From Mesorhizobium sp. B2-3-12 (GTDB taxonomy: Bacteria; Pseudomonadota; Alphaproteobacteria; Rhizobiales; Rhizobiaceae), in the NCBI RefSeq assembly GCF_006442205.1, contig NZ_VFVR01000005.1, positions 352,782-416,781 on the forward strand: a DNA stretch of 64,000 bases, in the 5' to 3' direction. The notes under the pieces were generated by a model. The model searched no databases. It saw only the letters and a program-made list of their open reading frames with translations, and was not told the origin of the DNA. The first letter of the stretch is position 1. Each line of letters opens with the position of its first letter. The translations under genes were made by a program, and so were the position numbers. Shown in pieces: positions 8,295 to 19,408 of this stretch.

Positions 8295-8864
8295 ATGACA
8301 AAATCTCTCAAACTGCCCTCGATGACGCTACGCACAGAGACTATTCGACCGGCTAAGGCGTTGTGCTTGTTTATCTATGCAGTCCTTGACCTAAGCGTCT
8401 CCACAGCAATCGCCAAAGATGACCCCAGCAAATTGAGCGTCTGGACGGTTGCACGAGGCAAGGACGAGTCTGGGGCCTCCAGAATAACCGCGATGTTAAA
8501 CCCTTGGGTTGACGATCCCAGCACTGTCACGCACCCAGTCTCCGCCATGCTTTTGGCTAGTTGCACCGAAGGAAGCTTGTCGGTCGCCCTCATATCCGAC
8601 ATTGGCGTCGATGGGCAGCACCACGACATTTTCATCCGACGAAACGACGAGCCCGAAAAGAAAGAGCGGTGGGTGGTCAGCAAGCTGCTTCCCGGTATTT
8701 GGGATACCAAAGAAGCTGGAATCTTCCTGGATTCACTTTCCGAAGTGGGAGACCTTTCAATCCGATATGAAGATACCGATAAGAAATGGGTGCGGGTATC
8801 GAAATACAAGATGACCAACTTTGATAAAGCAAAGGAGGCAATCCGATCAATGTGCCCTTGGTGA
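8295..8864 (+). CDS. VasI/TagO-like exported protein, orphan
   Basis: 189-aa protein with an N-terminal hydrophobic segment (about 24-43, LCLFIYAVLDLS...AIAK) that looks like a signal peptide or anchor. The mature part has the general layout of the type VI secretion accessory VasI/TagO family: WTVARGKDES, a C followed by short strands (LLASCTEGSLSVALI), a middle IRRNDEP, and the ending FDKAKEAIRSMCPW. No type VI genes are nearby. Its codons are visibly more A+T-rich than its neighbours, which suggests acquisition by transfer. Family assignment is by eye and function is unknown. Confidence 0.55.
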   Translation: MTKSLKLPSMTLRTETIRPAKALCLFIYAVLDLSVSTAIAKDDPSKLSVWTVARGKDESGASRITAMLNPWVDDPSTVTHPVSAMLLASCTEGSLSVALISDIGVDGQHHDIFIRRNDEPEKKERWVVSKLLPGIWDTKEAGIFLDSLSEVGDLSIRYEDTDKKWVRVSKYKMTNFDKAKEAIRSMCPW

Positions 8865-8901
8865 TCGCCGCGGGTTACTCCTTACCGAACTGCATTGAGA
8901 A

Positions 8902-9534
8902 TCAGCACACGCGCAGGGCGAGACCACGGCTGGGCACGGTGTCGGCCTCGCCAGGCATAGAGACGTAGGGGCGCGTTTCCTCGACGCGGACGACCAGACC
9001 TTGCGCTTCGAGTTCGGCGATGCGCGCGGCAAAGCCCTGATCCCACAGCGTGTTCTTGACCGTCAGCACGATCACCCCGCCCGGCCGGCAGATGCGGATC
9101 AGTTCGTCCAGCCCGTCGGCGCCGACATGGCCCGAGGTGAAGACGCCGGCCGAGACGATGCCGGCATAGGCGTCGCTGGCAAAAGGCAGGGCGCCGCCGA
9201 GCGCCAGGCAATGCAGCGCCGAATAGACGCCCTTGCGCGCGGCCTGATCCAGCATGCCTTGCGAGATATCCAGCGCCTCGACCTCGGGATAGCCTGTTAT
9301 ATCGAGCCATTCGCCGATCAGCCCCGTACCCGCTCCAGCGTCGAGTAGCGGGCTTGAGCCGCGCGGCAGATGGCGGGCGAGCAGTGCAAGGCAGATCGTC
9401 GGGTGGCGGTAACCGGCGGCCGACATGTCGGCGTCGTAGGTCTGCGACCAGCGGTCGTAGAGTGCCGCCACTTCTTCCGGGCGCTTGGCCGCGTAGACCT
9501 CGCCGAGTGCGCCATGATGCTTGCTGTCCGCCAC
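8902..9534 (-). CDS. Class I SAM-dependent methyltransferase
   Basis: 210-aa methyltransferase. Motif I is LLDAGAGTGLIGEWL, motif II is VEALDISQGML and a later strand is RICRPGGVIVLTVK. The N-terminus YDRWSQTYDADM is typical of small-molecule methyltransferases of the UbiE/WBSCR27 type. The GTG at 9534 is chosen because AAGGAG lies 11 nt upstream on this strand and further extension would run into the divergent gene. The substrate is unknown. It is divergent from a LicA-like kinase 96 bp away. Confidence 0.85.
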   Translation of the reverse strand: MADSKHHGALGEVYAAKRPEEVAALYDRWSQTYDADMSAAGYRHPTICLALLARHLPRGSSPLLDAGAGTGLIGEWLDITGYPEVEALDISQGMLDQAARKGVYSALHCLALGGALPFASDAYAGIVSAGVFTSGHVGADGLDELIRICRPGGVIVLTVKNTLWDQGFAARIAELEAQGLVVRVEETRPYVSMPGEADTVPSRGLALRVC

Positions 9535-9630
9535 GTGCCCGCCAACTCCTTCGTCTTGCCGGGATGATAGCCAAACGGCGAAAATTGTGGAACCGTTGCA
9601 GCGAAGAAATAACGGCGTGGGGACGCAGGC

Positions 9631-10533
9631 ATGGAGACAGACGAGCCGCGGGCAAAACTTGCCGCTATTCCGGTGCTGGCCGGCTACACCGGGCCACTGG
9701 ACCGGCTCGGCGGCCTGACCAACCTCGTCTTCAGGGCCGGCGATTACTGCCTGCGCATTCCAGGCAAAGGCACCGAGGAATACATCAACCGCGTCAACGA
9801 GGCGATTGCCGCGCGCGAGGCGGCAAGAGCCGACGTCAGCCCCGAGGTGCTGCATGCCGACGCTGCCACCGGGGTGATGGTGACGCGCTATATCGCCGGT
9901 GCCGAGACGATGTCGCCAGAGAAATTCAGGGACCGGCAGGGCAGTCCGGCGCGGGCGGCCAAGGCCTTCCGCAAGCTGCACGCGTCCGGCGCGGTGTTTC
10001 CCTTCCGCTTCGAGCTGTTTTCGATGATCGACGACTATCTCAAGGTGCTATCGACCAGGGATGTCGCCCTGCCCGCCGGCTATCACGACGTGGTGCGCGA
10101 GGCAGAAAGCGTGCGCTCGGCCTTGGCCGTCCGCCCCTTGCCTCTCGTCGCCTGCCATTGCGATCCGCTGTGCGAGAATTTCCTCGATACGGGCGAGCGG
10201 ATGTGGATTGTCGACTGGGAGTATTCCGGGATGAACGACCCGCTCTGGGACCTCGGCGATCTCAGCGTGGAAGGCAAGTTCGACGCCGCCCAGGACGAGG
10301 AGTTGATGCGCGCCTATTTCGGCGGGGAGGCGAGGCCGGCGGAACGGGGACGCGTCGTCATCTACAAGGCGATGTGCGACCTGTTGTGGACGCTGTGGGG
10401 GCTGATCCAGCTCGCCAACAACAATCCGGTGGACGATTTCCGCGCCTATGCCGACGGGCGGTTCGCGCGCTGCAAGGCGCTGATGGAGACACCAGAGTTT
10501 TCCAGGCACCTTGCTGCGGTGAGAGAAGGCTAA
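9631..10533 (+). CDS. LicA/choline-kinase-like phosphotransferase (second copy)
   Basis: 300-aa choline/ethanolamine-kinase-like protein, a distant paralogue of the gene at 4874. It has the N-lobe GGLTNLVFRAGDYCLRIPG, a catalytic loop ACHCDPLCENFL (HxDxxxxN) and metal-binding IVDWEYSGMNDPLWDL, which is very close to the choline kinase signature. It is divergent from a methyltransferase. A role in phosphorylating choline or ethanolamine, for example for phosphocholine-decorated surface molecules or phospholipid turnover, is plausible but unproven. Confidence 0.85.
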   Translation: METDEPRAKLAAIPVLAGYTGPLDRLGGLTNLVFRAGDYCLRIPGKGTEEYINRVNEAIAAREAARADVSPEVLHADAATGVMVTRYIAGAETMSPEKFRDRQGSPARAAKAFRKLHASGAVFPFRFELFSMIDDYLKVLSTRDVALPAGYHDVVREAESVRSALAVRPLPLVACHCDPLCENFLDTGERMWIVDWEYSGMNDPLWDLGDLSVEGKFDAAQDEELMRAYFGGEARPAERGRVVIYKAMCDLLWTLWGLIQLANNNPVDDFRAYADGRFARCKALMETPEFSRHLAAVREG

Positions 10534-10634
10534 GCCCCGGGACTCTAGCCGGCGATATCCAGGCGGCGGTCGACGCGATCAAACACCATCAGCGCGATGC
10601 CACGTGAAGCAACCAGGCTGCCATCCGCCGGCCT

Positions 10635-11558
10635 TTAATTCACACCCTTCAGTACGTTCTCCGGGGGCACCGTGGTGTCTACCACCTTCTGGCGGTGGAA
10701 AATGAACAGGCCGGCGAGAACGATGATGCCCGAGCCGATCAGGATGCGCGGGCTGGGGACGTCGCCGAAGAACACCAGCCCGAACACCACGGCCCACAGG
10801 AGCAGCGTGTAGTGCAGCGGCGCCAGCGTCGAGGCCGGTGCCAGTTTCAGCGCCCGCGTGATCATCAGATGAGCGCCGCAGGAAACGATGCCGAGCAGCA
10901 GCATGGCGCCGAGATCGAGCGCCGACGGCGTCTTCCAGGCGCCGATGGTCAGCACACCGCCAACCGCCAGCGTGCCGATCGTCTGCCACGTCACCAGATT
11001 GGTGTCGCTGGTGCCGCGCAGGCGCCGGTTGAGGATGATGGCGAAGGCGAAGGCGAGGCTGCCGACAAGGGCGAAACTCGACGACAGCGAGAACGCGGCA
11101 GAGGACGGCTTCAGCATGATCACCACGCCGCAGAAGCCGAGCAGGATCGCCACCCAGCGGCGCCAGCCGACCTTTTCCCCAAGCAGGAAATGCGATAGCG
11201 CCGCTACATAGATCGGCCCTGCCATGTAGAAGCTCATCACATCGGCAAGCGGCAGATAGACGACGGCGGCGTAGAACAAGGCGGTGTCCAGCGTCGTCGC
11301 CACCACGCGCAGGATCTGCAGCCCGGGCCGCTCCATCTGGAACAGTCTGCCAGCGCCCTGATTGGCGATCATCGGGCCGAGCACGATAAAGGCGCCGATG
11401 GAGCGGATCAGCACCACCTGGCCGACGGAAAAGCTGGCGACCAGCCATTTGCCCATGGCGTCGTTCAGCGCAAACAGGAAGTCGCCGGCCAGCATCAGCA
11501 GGATGCCGGCCAGAAGAACATTCCTGATTGGGGAATTGTGCGCCACGGGTTGCGTCAT
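10635..11558 (-). CDS. EamA/DMT-family transporter
   Basis: 307-aa integral membrane protein with about ten hydrophobic segments arranged as two EamA repeats. The first starts near LLAGILLMLAGDFLFALNDAMGKWL and the second near LSSSFALVGSLAFAFAIILNRRL. EamA proteins export or import small metabolites. The start is the ATG of MTQPVAH at 11558. It follows the CodA-like amidohydrolase on the same strand after 107 nt, so it may carry that enzyme's substrate or product. One of three EamA genes in this window. Confidence 0.87.
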   Translation of the reverse strand: MTQPVAHNSPIRNVLLAGILLMLAGDFLFALNDAMGKWLVASFSVGQVVLIRSIGAFIVLGPMIANQGAGRLFQMERPGLQILRVVATTLDTALFYAAVVYLPLADVMSFYMAGPIYVAALSHFLLGEKVGWRRWVAILLGFCGVVIMLKPSSAAFSLSSSFALVGSLAFAFAIILNRRLRGTSDTNLVTWQTIGTLAVGGVLTIGAWKTPSALDLGAMLLLGIVSCGAHLMITRALKLAPASTLAPLHYTLLLWAVVFGLVFFGDVPSPRILIGSGIIVLAGLFIFHRQKVVDTTVPPENVLKGVN

Positions 11559-11665
11559 GCCGACCCCGATTCCTCCCTCGCCTGAGCCGCGTCGTAGACG
11601 GAAGCGGTGACTTTGACGAGGAGAATTAGGAAATCGGTAAGACCAGCGTCGGGAATCGGTTGTAT

Positions 11666-12946
11666 CTAGGTCGATATATTTCTGCGGTTCACATGACCCG
11701 GCCTGCCGGGAATGGAAAGCCTGGTATCCTGCCTCGTCCGTTCCGCCACCACCTTGCCCCTGGCAATGACGCAGATGCGTTCGGCGCGCAGGCGCAAGGC
11801 CTCGATCGGATTGCCCGCGTCGAGAACGACAAGGCTGGCGCGTTTGCCGACTGCCAGACCCAGGTGATCGAGCCCCATGATCGCGGCGTTGACGTTGGTG
11901 ACCATGTCGAAGCAGCGCGCCATGTCGGCCGGGCTCGACATCTGGGCGACATGCAGGCCCATGAAGGCGACGTCGAGCATGTCGGCGGTGCCGAGCGAAT
12001 ACCAGGGATCGAGCACACAATCCTGGCCCCAGCCGACGCGGATGCCGAGCGCCAGCATCTCCTTGACTCGGGTCAGACCGCGGCGCTTCGGGAAGGCGTC
12101 ATGGCGGCCCTGTAGCATGATGTTGATCAAGGGATTGGGGATCGCGGAAACACCGGCTTCAGCGATCAGCGGCAGAAGCTTCGAGACATAGTAATTGTCC
12201 ATCGAATGCATGGAGGTGAGGTGCGAACCGGCCACCCTGCCCTGCAGGCCGAGGCGCTGCGTTTCATAAGCCAGTTGCTCGATGTGGCGCGACAGGGGAT
12301 CGTCGGTCTCGTCGCAATGCAGGTCGACCATCAGTCCGCGTTTTGCCGCGATCTCACACAGTTCGGTCACCGAGCGCGTGCCGTCGGCCATGGTGCGCTC
12401 GAAATGCGGAATGCCGCCGACGATATCGACACCCATGTCCAGCGCGCGGATGGTGTTCTGTCGCGCCGCCGGCGAGCGATAGAGGCCGTCCTGCGGGAAG
12501 GCCACGAGTTGAAGATCGATATAGGGTGCGACGATCTTCTTGACCTCGAGCAGCGCCGCGACCGCCAGCAGCCTGTCGTCACAGACATCGACATGGGTGC
12601 GGATGGCGAGCAGCCCCATCGACACCGCCCAGTCGCAATAGGCGAGCGCCCGGTCGCGCACCGCCTCGTGCGTCAAGAGCGGCTTCAATTCGCCCCACAG
12701 GGCAATGCCTTCGAGCAGCGTGCCCGACGCGTTGATGCGCGGTATGCCGTAGGACAGCGTGGCGTCCATATGGAAATGCGGATCGACGAAGGGCGGCGAC
12801 ACGAGGTTGCCGCGGGCGTCGACCTCGCTCCGCGCGGAACCGTCGAGCTTCGGCTCGATCGCCGCGATCGTCTCGCCGCTGATGCCGATGTCGGCGATAC
12901 CGCCATCCGGCAGCGTACCGCTACGCACGATAAGGTCGAAATCCAT
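11666..12946 (-). CDS. codA: CodA-type amidohydrolase (cytosine deaminase family)
   Basis: 426-aa amidohydrolase that matches the E. coli cytosine deaminase plan along its length. Metal ligands are visible as HFH (H57, H59), H210 in LHCDETDD with E213, H242 in GSHLTSMHS, and D309 in GWGQDCVLDPWYSLGT. The family block NPLINIMLQGRHDAFPKRRGLTRVKEML is also clear as consecutive short motifs. At the position after the metal Asp, E. coli CodA has a second Asp (D314) and this protein has Cys310. That site is known to tune pyrimidine specificity, so cytosine may not be the main substrate. Probably co-transcribed with the downstream EamA gene. Confidence 0.82.
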   Translation of the reverse strand: MDFDLIVRSGTLPDGGIADIGISGETIAAIEPKLDGSARSEVDARGNLVSPPFVDPHFHMDATLSYGIPRINASGTLLEGIALWGELKPLLTHEAVRDRALAYCDWAVSMGLLAIRTHVDVCDDRLLAVAALLEVKKIVAPYIDLQLVAFPQDGLYRSPAARQNTIRALDMGVDIVGGIPHFERTMADGTRSVTELCEIAAKRGLMVDLHCDETDDPLSRHIEQLAYETQRLGLQGRVAGSHLTSMHSMDNYYVSKLLPLIAEAGVSAIPNPLINIMLQGRHDAFPKRRGLTRVKEMLALGIRVGWGQDCVLDPWYSLGTADMLDVAFMGLHVAQMSSPADMARCFDMVTNVNAAIMGLDHLGLAVGKRASLVVLDAGNPIEALRLRAERICVIARGKVVAERTRQDTRLSIPGRPGHVNRRNIST

Positions 12947-13097
12947 CTGTCATCATCCCGCTTGAAGAATCACTGTTCCATCGTGTCTCAAAAGACAGCT
13001 TGCCGCAGCGGTTTCTTTCCACGGCGGGGAAAGGTTCCCTCCGGTGGCAACTCCCTCTATAAGCCGCCTTCGTCATCCCGGCATCAAGGATCAGCCG

Positions 13098-14852
<1,755 letters not shown>

Positions 14853-14875
14853 GCGGTGTTTTCCGGATGTCGGAG

Positions 14876-15007
14876 CCAAGCCCCCTCATCCGGCCCTTCG
14901 GGCCACCTTCTCCCCGAGGAGAGAAGAGATTATCAACGCCGGCACCAGCCTCTCTTCTCCCCACCGGGGAGAAGGTGGCCGCGAAGCGACCGGATGAGGG
15001 GGCTTGG
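14876..15007. repeat. Large inverted repeat between convergent genes (RIME-like)
   Basis: The arms CCAAGCCCCCTCATCCGG (14876-14893) and CCGGATGAGGGGGCTTGG (14990-15007) are perfect inverted copies. Inside them CCTTCTCCCC (14907-14916) mirrors GGGGAGAAGG (14967-14976). The element sits between the ends of the ABC exporter and ilvD and could work as a bidirectional terminator. The CTTCTCCCC/GGGGAGAAG core recurs elsewhere in this window, as expected of rhizobial intergenic mosaic elements. Confidence 0.7.
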
Positions 15008-15015
15008 CGCGAACC

Positions 15016-16860
15016 TCACTCCGGCACGTGCCTCACCGCGCCCTTATCGGCGCTGGTGGCGAAGGCGGCGTAGGCGCGCAATGCGGTGGTCACCTTGCGC
15101 TTGCGCTTTTCCTGCGGCTTCCAGGCCAAAGCGCCCTTGGCTTCCATGGCCGCGCGGCGCGCGTCGAGTTCGGCGTCGCTGACGGCCAGGCGGATGGTGC
15201 GGTTCGGGATATCGATCTCGATCGTGTCGCCCTCCTGCACCAGCCCGATCGTGCCGCCTTCCGCCGCTTCCGGCGACGCATGGCCGATCGACAGGCCTGA
15301 TGTGCCGCCGGAGAAGCGGCCGTCGGTGACCAGCGCGCAGGCCTTGCCGAGGCCCTTCGACTTCAGATAGCTGGTCGGATAGAGCATTTCCTGCATGCCG
15401 GGGCCGCCGCGGGGGCCTTCGTAGCGGATGACGACGACGTCGCCGGCCTTGATCTCATTGGCCAGGATCGCCTTGACCGAGGCGTCCTGGCTCTCGAAGA
15501 CACGGGCAGGGCCGGTGAATTTCAGGATCGACTCGTCGACCCCGGCCGTCTTCACGATGCAGCCGTCGAGCGCCAGATTGCCCTTCAGCACGGCGAGACC
15601 GCCGTCTTTCGAGAACGGCGTCTTCGCCGAGCGGATGACGCCCTTTTCGCGATCCACGTCGAGCTCGTCCCAGCGGCGGTCCTGGCTGAAGGCGACCTGC
15701 GTTGGCACGCCGCCGGGAGCGGCGAGGAAGAAGTCGCGCACATTCTGGCTGGTCGTGCGCGAAATATCCCAATGGTCGAGCGCTTCACCGAGGCTGGCAG
15801 TATGCACCGTCGGCAAATCGCGGTTGAGCAGGCCAGCATTGTCGAGCTGGCCGAGAATGGCCATGATGCCGCCGGCGCGGTGGACATCCTCCATGTGCAC
15901 GTCGGACTTGGCTGGCGCCACCTTGCACAGCACTGGCACCCGCCGCGACAGCCGGTCGATGTCCTCCATGGTGAAGTCGACCTCGCCTTCATGCGCGGCG
16001 GCCAGGATGTGCAGCACCGTATTGGTCGAGCCGCCCATGGCGATGTCGAGCGTCATGGCGTTCTCGAAGGCGCCCTTGGAGGCGATGCTGCGCGGCAACG
16101 CGCTTTCGTCATCCTGTTCGTAATAGCGCTGGGCGAGATCGACGACGAGATGGCCGGCCTCGACGAACAGCCGCTTGCGGTCGGCATGGGTTGCCAATGT
16201 CGAGCCGTTGCCCGGCAGCGACAGGCCGAGCGCCTCGGTCAAACAATTCATCGAATTGGCGGTGAACATGCCGGAGCACGAACCGCAGGTCGGGCAGGCC
16301 GAGCGCTCGATGACCTTGACGTCCTCATCGGAGATCTTGTCGTCGGCGGCCGCGACCATGGCGTCGACAAGGTCGAGCGCCTGCGTCTTGCCGGCCAGCA
16401 CCACCTTGCCGGCCTCCATCGGCCCGCCGGAGACGAAGACTGTCGGGATGTTGAGACGCAGCGACGCCATCAGCATGCCGGGGGTGATCTTGTCGCAGTT
16501 GGAGATGCAGACCATGGCGTCGGCGCAATGCGCATTGACCATGTATTCGACGGAATCGGCGATCAGTTCGCGCGACGGCAGCGAATAGAGCATGCCGTCA
16601 TGGCCCATGGCGATGCCGTCATCGACAGCGATGGTGTTGAATTCCTTGGCGACGCCGCCGGCCTTCTCGATCTCGCGCGCGACGAGCTGGCCGAGATCCT
16701 TCAGATGGACATGGCCGGGCACGAACTGGGTGAAGGAGTTGACCACGGCGATGATCGGCTTGCCGAAATCACTGTCTTTCATGCCTGTGGCACGCCAAAG
16801 GCCGCGGGCGCCGGCCATGTTGCGGCCATGGGTGGTGGTGCGGGAGCGATAGGCAGGCAT
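15016..16860 (-). CDS. ilvD: Dihydroxy-acid dehydratase
   Basis: 614-aa IlvD, essentially the E. coli length (616). It converts 2,3-dihydroxy-isovalerate and 2,3-dihydroxy-3-methylvalerate to the 2-oxo acids in valine and isoleucine synthesis. Iron-sulfur ligands are seen in [12 protein letters not shown] and [18 protein letters not shown], and the C-terminus has the family [23 protein letters not shown]. The start [20 protein letters not shown] at 16860 is the usual N-terminus; upstream in-frame codons do not resemble the family. It stands alone, with a 265-bp gap upstream in which I see no attenuator peptide. Confidence 0.97.
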   Translation of the reverse strand: MPAYRSRTTTHGRNMAGARGLWRATGMKDSDFGKPIIAVVNSFTQFVPGHVHLKDLGQLVAREIEKAGGVAKEFNTIAVDDGIAMGHDGMLYSLPSRELIADSVEYMVNAHCADAMVCISNCDKITPGMLMASLRLNIPTVFVSGGPMEAGKVVLAGKTQALDLVDAMVAAADDKISDEDVKVIERSACPTCGSCSGMFTANSMNCLTEALGLSLPGNGSTLATHADRKRLFVEAGHLVVDLAQRYYEQDDESALPRSIASKGAFENAMTLDIAMGGSTNTVLHILAAAHEGEVDFTMEDIDRLSRRVPVLCKVAPAKSDVHMEDVHRAGGIMAILGQLDNAGLLNRDLPTVHTASLGEALDHWDISRTTSQNVRDFFLAAPGGVPTQVAFSQDRRWDELDVDREKGVIRSAKTPFSKDGGLAVLKGNLALDGCIVKTAGVDESILKFTGPARVFESQDASVKAILANEIKAGDVVVIRYEGPRGGPGMQEMLYPTSYLKSKGLGKACALVTDGRFSGGTSGLSIGHASPEAAEGGTIGLVQEGDTIEIDIPNRTIRLAVSDAELDARRAAMEAKGALAWKPQEKRKRKVTTALRAYAAFATSADKGAVRHVPE

Positions 16861-17125
16861 ATTTTTTCCTTGGTGGCTGGCCGCAGCCGAAGAGTGGCGC
16901 GGCTGCACTGAACTTTGATCGCAGGGTTTATAGACCGGCAAGTATGGTCTGGCCACATTTTTGCAATGCGCCAGATTCTCCCGGAAAATCAGGGTTTGCG
17001 AAAAAAAGATCGCGGCCCCTGTCGGATCGCCGGCCGGACGCCCGTCCTTGGATCAACGGCAAGGAATGGGACCATTTCTCAATCAGCCGTCCACTGTAGC
17101 AGCAAAAGGCACCGAGGAGCACGAC

Positions 17126-17596
17126 ATGCAAAAGATCACCACCTGCCTGTGGTTCGACGACCAGGCCGAAGAAGCGATGAATTTCTACGTCTCCATCTTC
17201 AAGAATTCGAAGGTGCTGAGCGTGATGCGCTGGCCTGAGGGTCACGCCAATGCGGGCAAAGCGCTGGTGACCACGTTCGAACTCGACGGTGTGCAGTTTC
17301 AAGCGCTCAACGGCGGACCGCAATTCAAGTTCAACGAGGCGATGTCACAGTCGATCGACTGCAAGACGCAGGAAGAGGTCGACTATTTCTGGGACAAGCT
17401 CATCGAAGGTGGCGGCGAACCGTCGCAATGCAGCTGGCTGAAAGACAAGTTCGGCGTCTCCTGGCAGGTGGTGCCGGAGCAGCTGCCGCGACTGCTTCAG
17501 GATCCGGACAGGGCCAAGGCCGGTCGCGTGATGTCGGCGATGATGCAGATGAGCAAGATCGACATCGCCAAGATCGAGGAAGCGGCGAAGGGCTGA
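17126..17596 (+). CDS. VOC/PhnB-like (DUF1338-type glyoxalase fold) protein
   Basis: 156-aa protein of the PhnB-like/3-demethylubiquinone methyltransferase-like glyoxalase superfamily. The sequence opens ITTCLWFDDQAEEAMNFYVSIF, continues through FQALNGGPQFKFNEAMSQSI and ends CSWLKDKFGVSWQVVP, which is characteristic of the group. No catalytic function is established for most members. The ATG at 17126 has GAGGAG 9 nt upstream. It stands alone, convergent with prfC. Confidence 0.87.
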   Translation: MQKITTCLWFDDQAEEAMNFYVSIFKNSKVLSVMRWPEGHANAGKALVTTFELDGVQFQALNGGPQFKFNEAMSQSIDCKTQEEVDYFWDKLIEGGGEPSQCSWLKDKFGVSWQVVPEQLPRLLQDPDRAKAGRVMSAMMQMSKIDIAKIEEAAKG

Positions 17597-17617
17597 GCGA
17601 AGTTTTCAACCTTCGCG

Positions 17618-17671
17618 CTGCCCGTCATCCGCCCTCCGGGCACTTCTCCCCGCAGAACGGGGAGAAGAAGA
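17618..17671. repeat. Truncated RIME-like hairpin, probable bidirectional terminator
   Basis: CTTCTCCCCG-CAGAA-CGGGGAGAAG at 17643-17667 is a perfect 10-bp stem between two convergent genes. The sequence before it (GCTGCCCGTCATCCGCCCTC) matches the outer arm of the longer copies at 49941, 55360 and 56812. This looks like a shortened member of that family. Confidence 0.65.
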
Positions 17672-17673
17672 GG

Positions 17674-19266
17674 TCACGCCGCTTTGTCTCTCACCTGATA
17701 GTCCTTGATCGTGGCGAAGCGGATCGCTTTCCAGCGTTCGGCTTCGTAATTCAGCGAGAAGGCATGCTGGGCGAGGAATACTGGGTCGTTGTCGAGATCC
17801 CTGGCGATGTCGCCGCGATGCGCTTCGATGAAGCGGTGCACTTCGGTCTTGTCGTCGGCCGAAATCCAGCGGCAGACGGAAAAGCGCGACATCTCGAATT
17901 CGACGGGCAGCGTGTATTCGAAATTCAGCCGCTCTTTCAAAACATCGAGTTGCAGGGCGCCGACGACACCGACGATGGCCGGTGAGCCATCTTCGGGCGA
18001 AAATAGTTGCACGACGCCTTCCTCGGCCATCTGGTGCAGCGCTTCCTTCAGCTTCTTGGCCTTCATGGCGTCGCCGAGGCGGACGCGGCGCAGGATTTCC
18101 GGGGCGAAATTCGGCACGCCGCGGAACAGGATCTCCTCGCCCTCGGTCAGCGTGTCGCCGATGCGCAGCGTGCCGTGGTTGGGGATGCCGACGACATCAC
18201 CGGCGAAGGCTTCGTCGGCGGTGACGCGGGTGCGGGCGAAGAAGAACTGCGGCGCCGACAGGCTCATCGGCTTGCCAGTGCGCACCAGCTTGGCCTTCAT
18301 GCCGCGCTCGAGCTTGCCCGAGCAGACGCGCACGAAAGCGATGCGGTCGCGGTGGTTGGGGTCCATGTTGGCCTGGATCTTGAAAACGAAGGAGGTCATC
18401 TTCTCCTCCGTGGCCTCGATCGTGCGGGTGTCGGCCTCCTGCGCGCGCGGCGGCGGGCCAAAGGCGCCAAGCGCCTCGATCAGGTCGCGCACGCCGTAAT
18501 TGCGCAGCGCCGAGCCGAAATAGACCGGCGTCAGATGGCCTTCGCGGAAGGCTTCGATGTCGAGCGGCCGGCAGGCCTCGCGTGCGAGCTCCAGTTCCTC
18601 GATGAAGGCCTCGCGCTCATTGTCCGGCAACAGGCCGGCAACGCGGTTGGAATCGGGCCCGTTGACCGGCGTGCGTTCCTTTTCGTCGTCGCCCCTGCGC
18701 ACCGCGTTCAGCGCCAGGTGATAGGTACCGGAGAAGGTCTTGCCACGGCCGATCGGCCAGGTGATGGGAGCGGTGTCGAGCGCCAGCTTCTGCTCGATCT
18801 CGTCCAGAATCTCGAACGGGTCGCGGCTCTCGCGATCCATCTTGTTGACGAAGGTGATGATCGGGATGTCGCGCAGCCGGCAGACCTCGAACAGCTTCAG
18901 CGTGCGCGGCTCGATGCCCTTGGCGGCGTCGATGACCATGACGGCCGAGTCGACCGCCGACAGCGTGCGATAGGTGTCGTCGGCGAAATCCTCGTGGCCG
19001 GGCGTATCGAGCAGGTTGAAGACATTGTCCTCGTACTCGAACGTCATCACCGAGGTGACGACCGAAATGCCGCGCTCGCGCTCGATCTTCATCCAGTCGG
19101 ACCGCGTCTGGATGCGGTCCTTCTTGGCCTTGACCTCGCCGGCAAGCTGGATGGCGCCGCCGAACAGAAGCAGCTTTTCGGTCAGCGTCGTCTTGCCGGC
19201 GTCCGGGTGGGCAATGATCGCGAAGGTGCGGCGGCGCGATACCGCCTGTTCGATGTCTTCAGCCAA
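17674..19266 (-). CDS. prfC: Peptide chain release factor 3
   Basis: 530-aa RF3 GTPase, matching E. coli RF3 (529 aa). It recycles RF1/RF2 from the ribosome after termination. G1 is AHPDAGKTTLTEKLL, G2 region RGISVVTSVM, G3 DTPGHEDF and G4 NKMD; domains II and III follow. The start is assigned to a TTG at 19266, giving MAEDIEQAVSRRRTFAIIAH, because the G-domain strand begins there, no in-frame ATG is suitably placed, and the length fits the family. An upstream extension reads through the divergent oxidoreductase region and is rejected. Confidence 0.95.
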   Translation of the reverse strand: MAEDIEQAVSRRRTFAIIAHPDAGKTTLTEKLLLFGGAIQLAGEVKAKKDRIQTRSDWMKIERERGISVVTSVMTFEYEDNVFNLLDTPGHEDFADDTYRTLSAVDSAVMVIDAAKGIEPRTLKLFEVCRLRDIPIITFVNKMDRESRDPFEILDEIEQKLALDTAPITWPIGRGKTFSGTYHLALNAVRRGDDEKERTPVNGPDSNRVAGLLPDNEREAFIEELELAREACRPLDIEAFREGHLTPVYFGSALRNYGVRDLIEALGAFGPPPRAQEADTRTIEATEEKMTSFVFKIQANMDPNHRDRIAFVRVCSGKLERGMKAKLVRTGKPMSLSAPQFFFARTRVTADEAFAGDVVGIPNHGTLRIGDTLTEGEEILFRGVPNFAPEILRRVRLGDAMKAKKLKEALHQMAEEGVVQLFSPEDGSPAIVGVVGALQLDVLKERLNFEYTLPVEFEMSRFSVCRWISADDKTEVHRFIEAHRGDIARDLDNDPVFLAQHAFSLNYEAERWKAIRFATIKDYQVRDKAA

Positions 19267-19408
19267 TTTTTCGGAATCCTGTCTGTGGCGCGGGCTTCTA
19301 GCAGCGCTTTCCCTGCCTGTCGAACAGATTTGCCCGGATTGGCCCGCGGGCTCTTGAGATAGGATCGACGCGATGGCATCAGAAGATCTGTTTTTTATGG
19401 AGACCCGC

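Noticed and set aside
9535..9981. Upstream extension of the methyltransferase
   Set aside because: Overlaps the divergent kinase gene and lacks family similarity before residue 1 of the GTG start.
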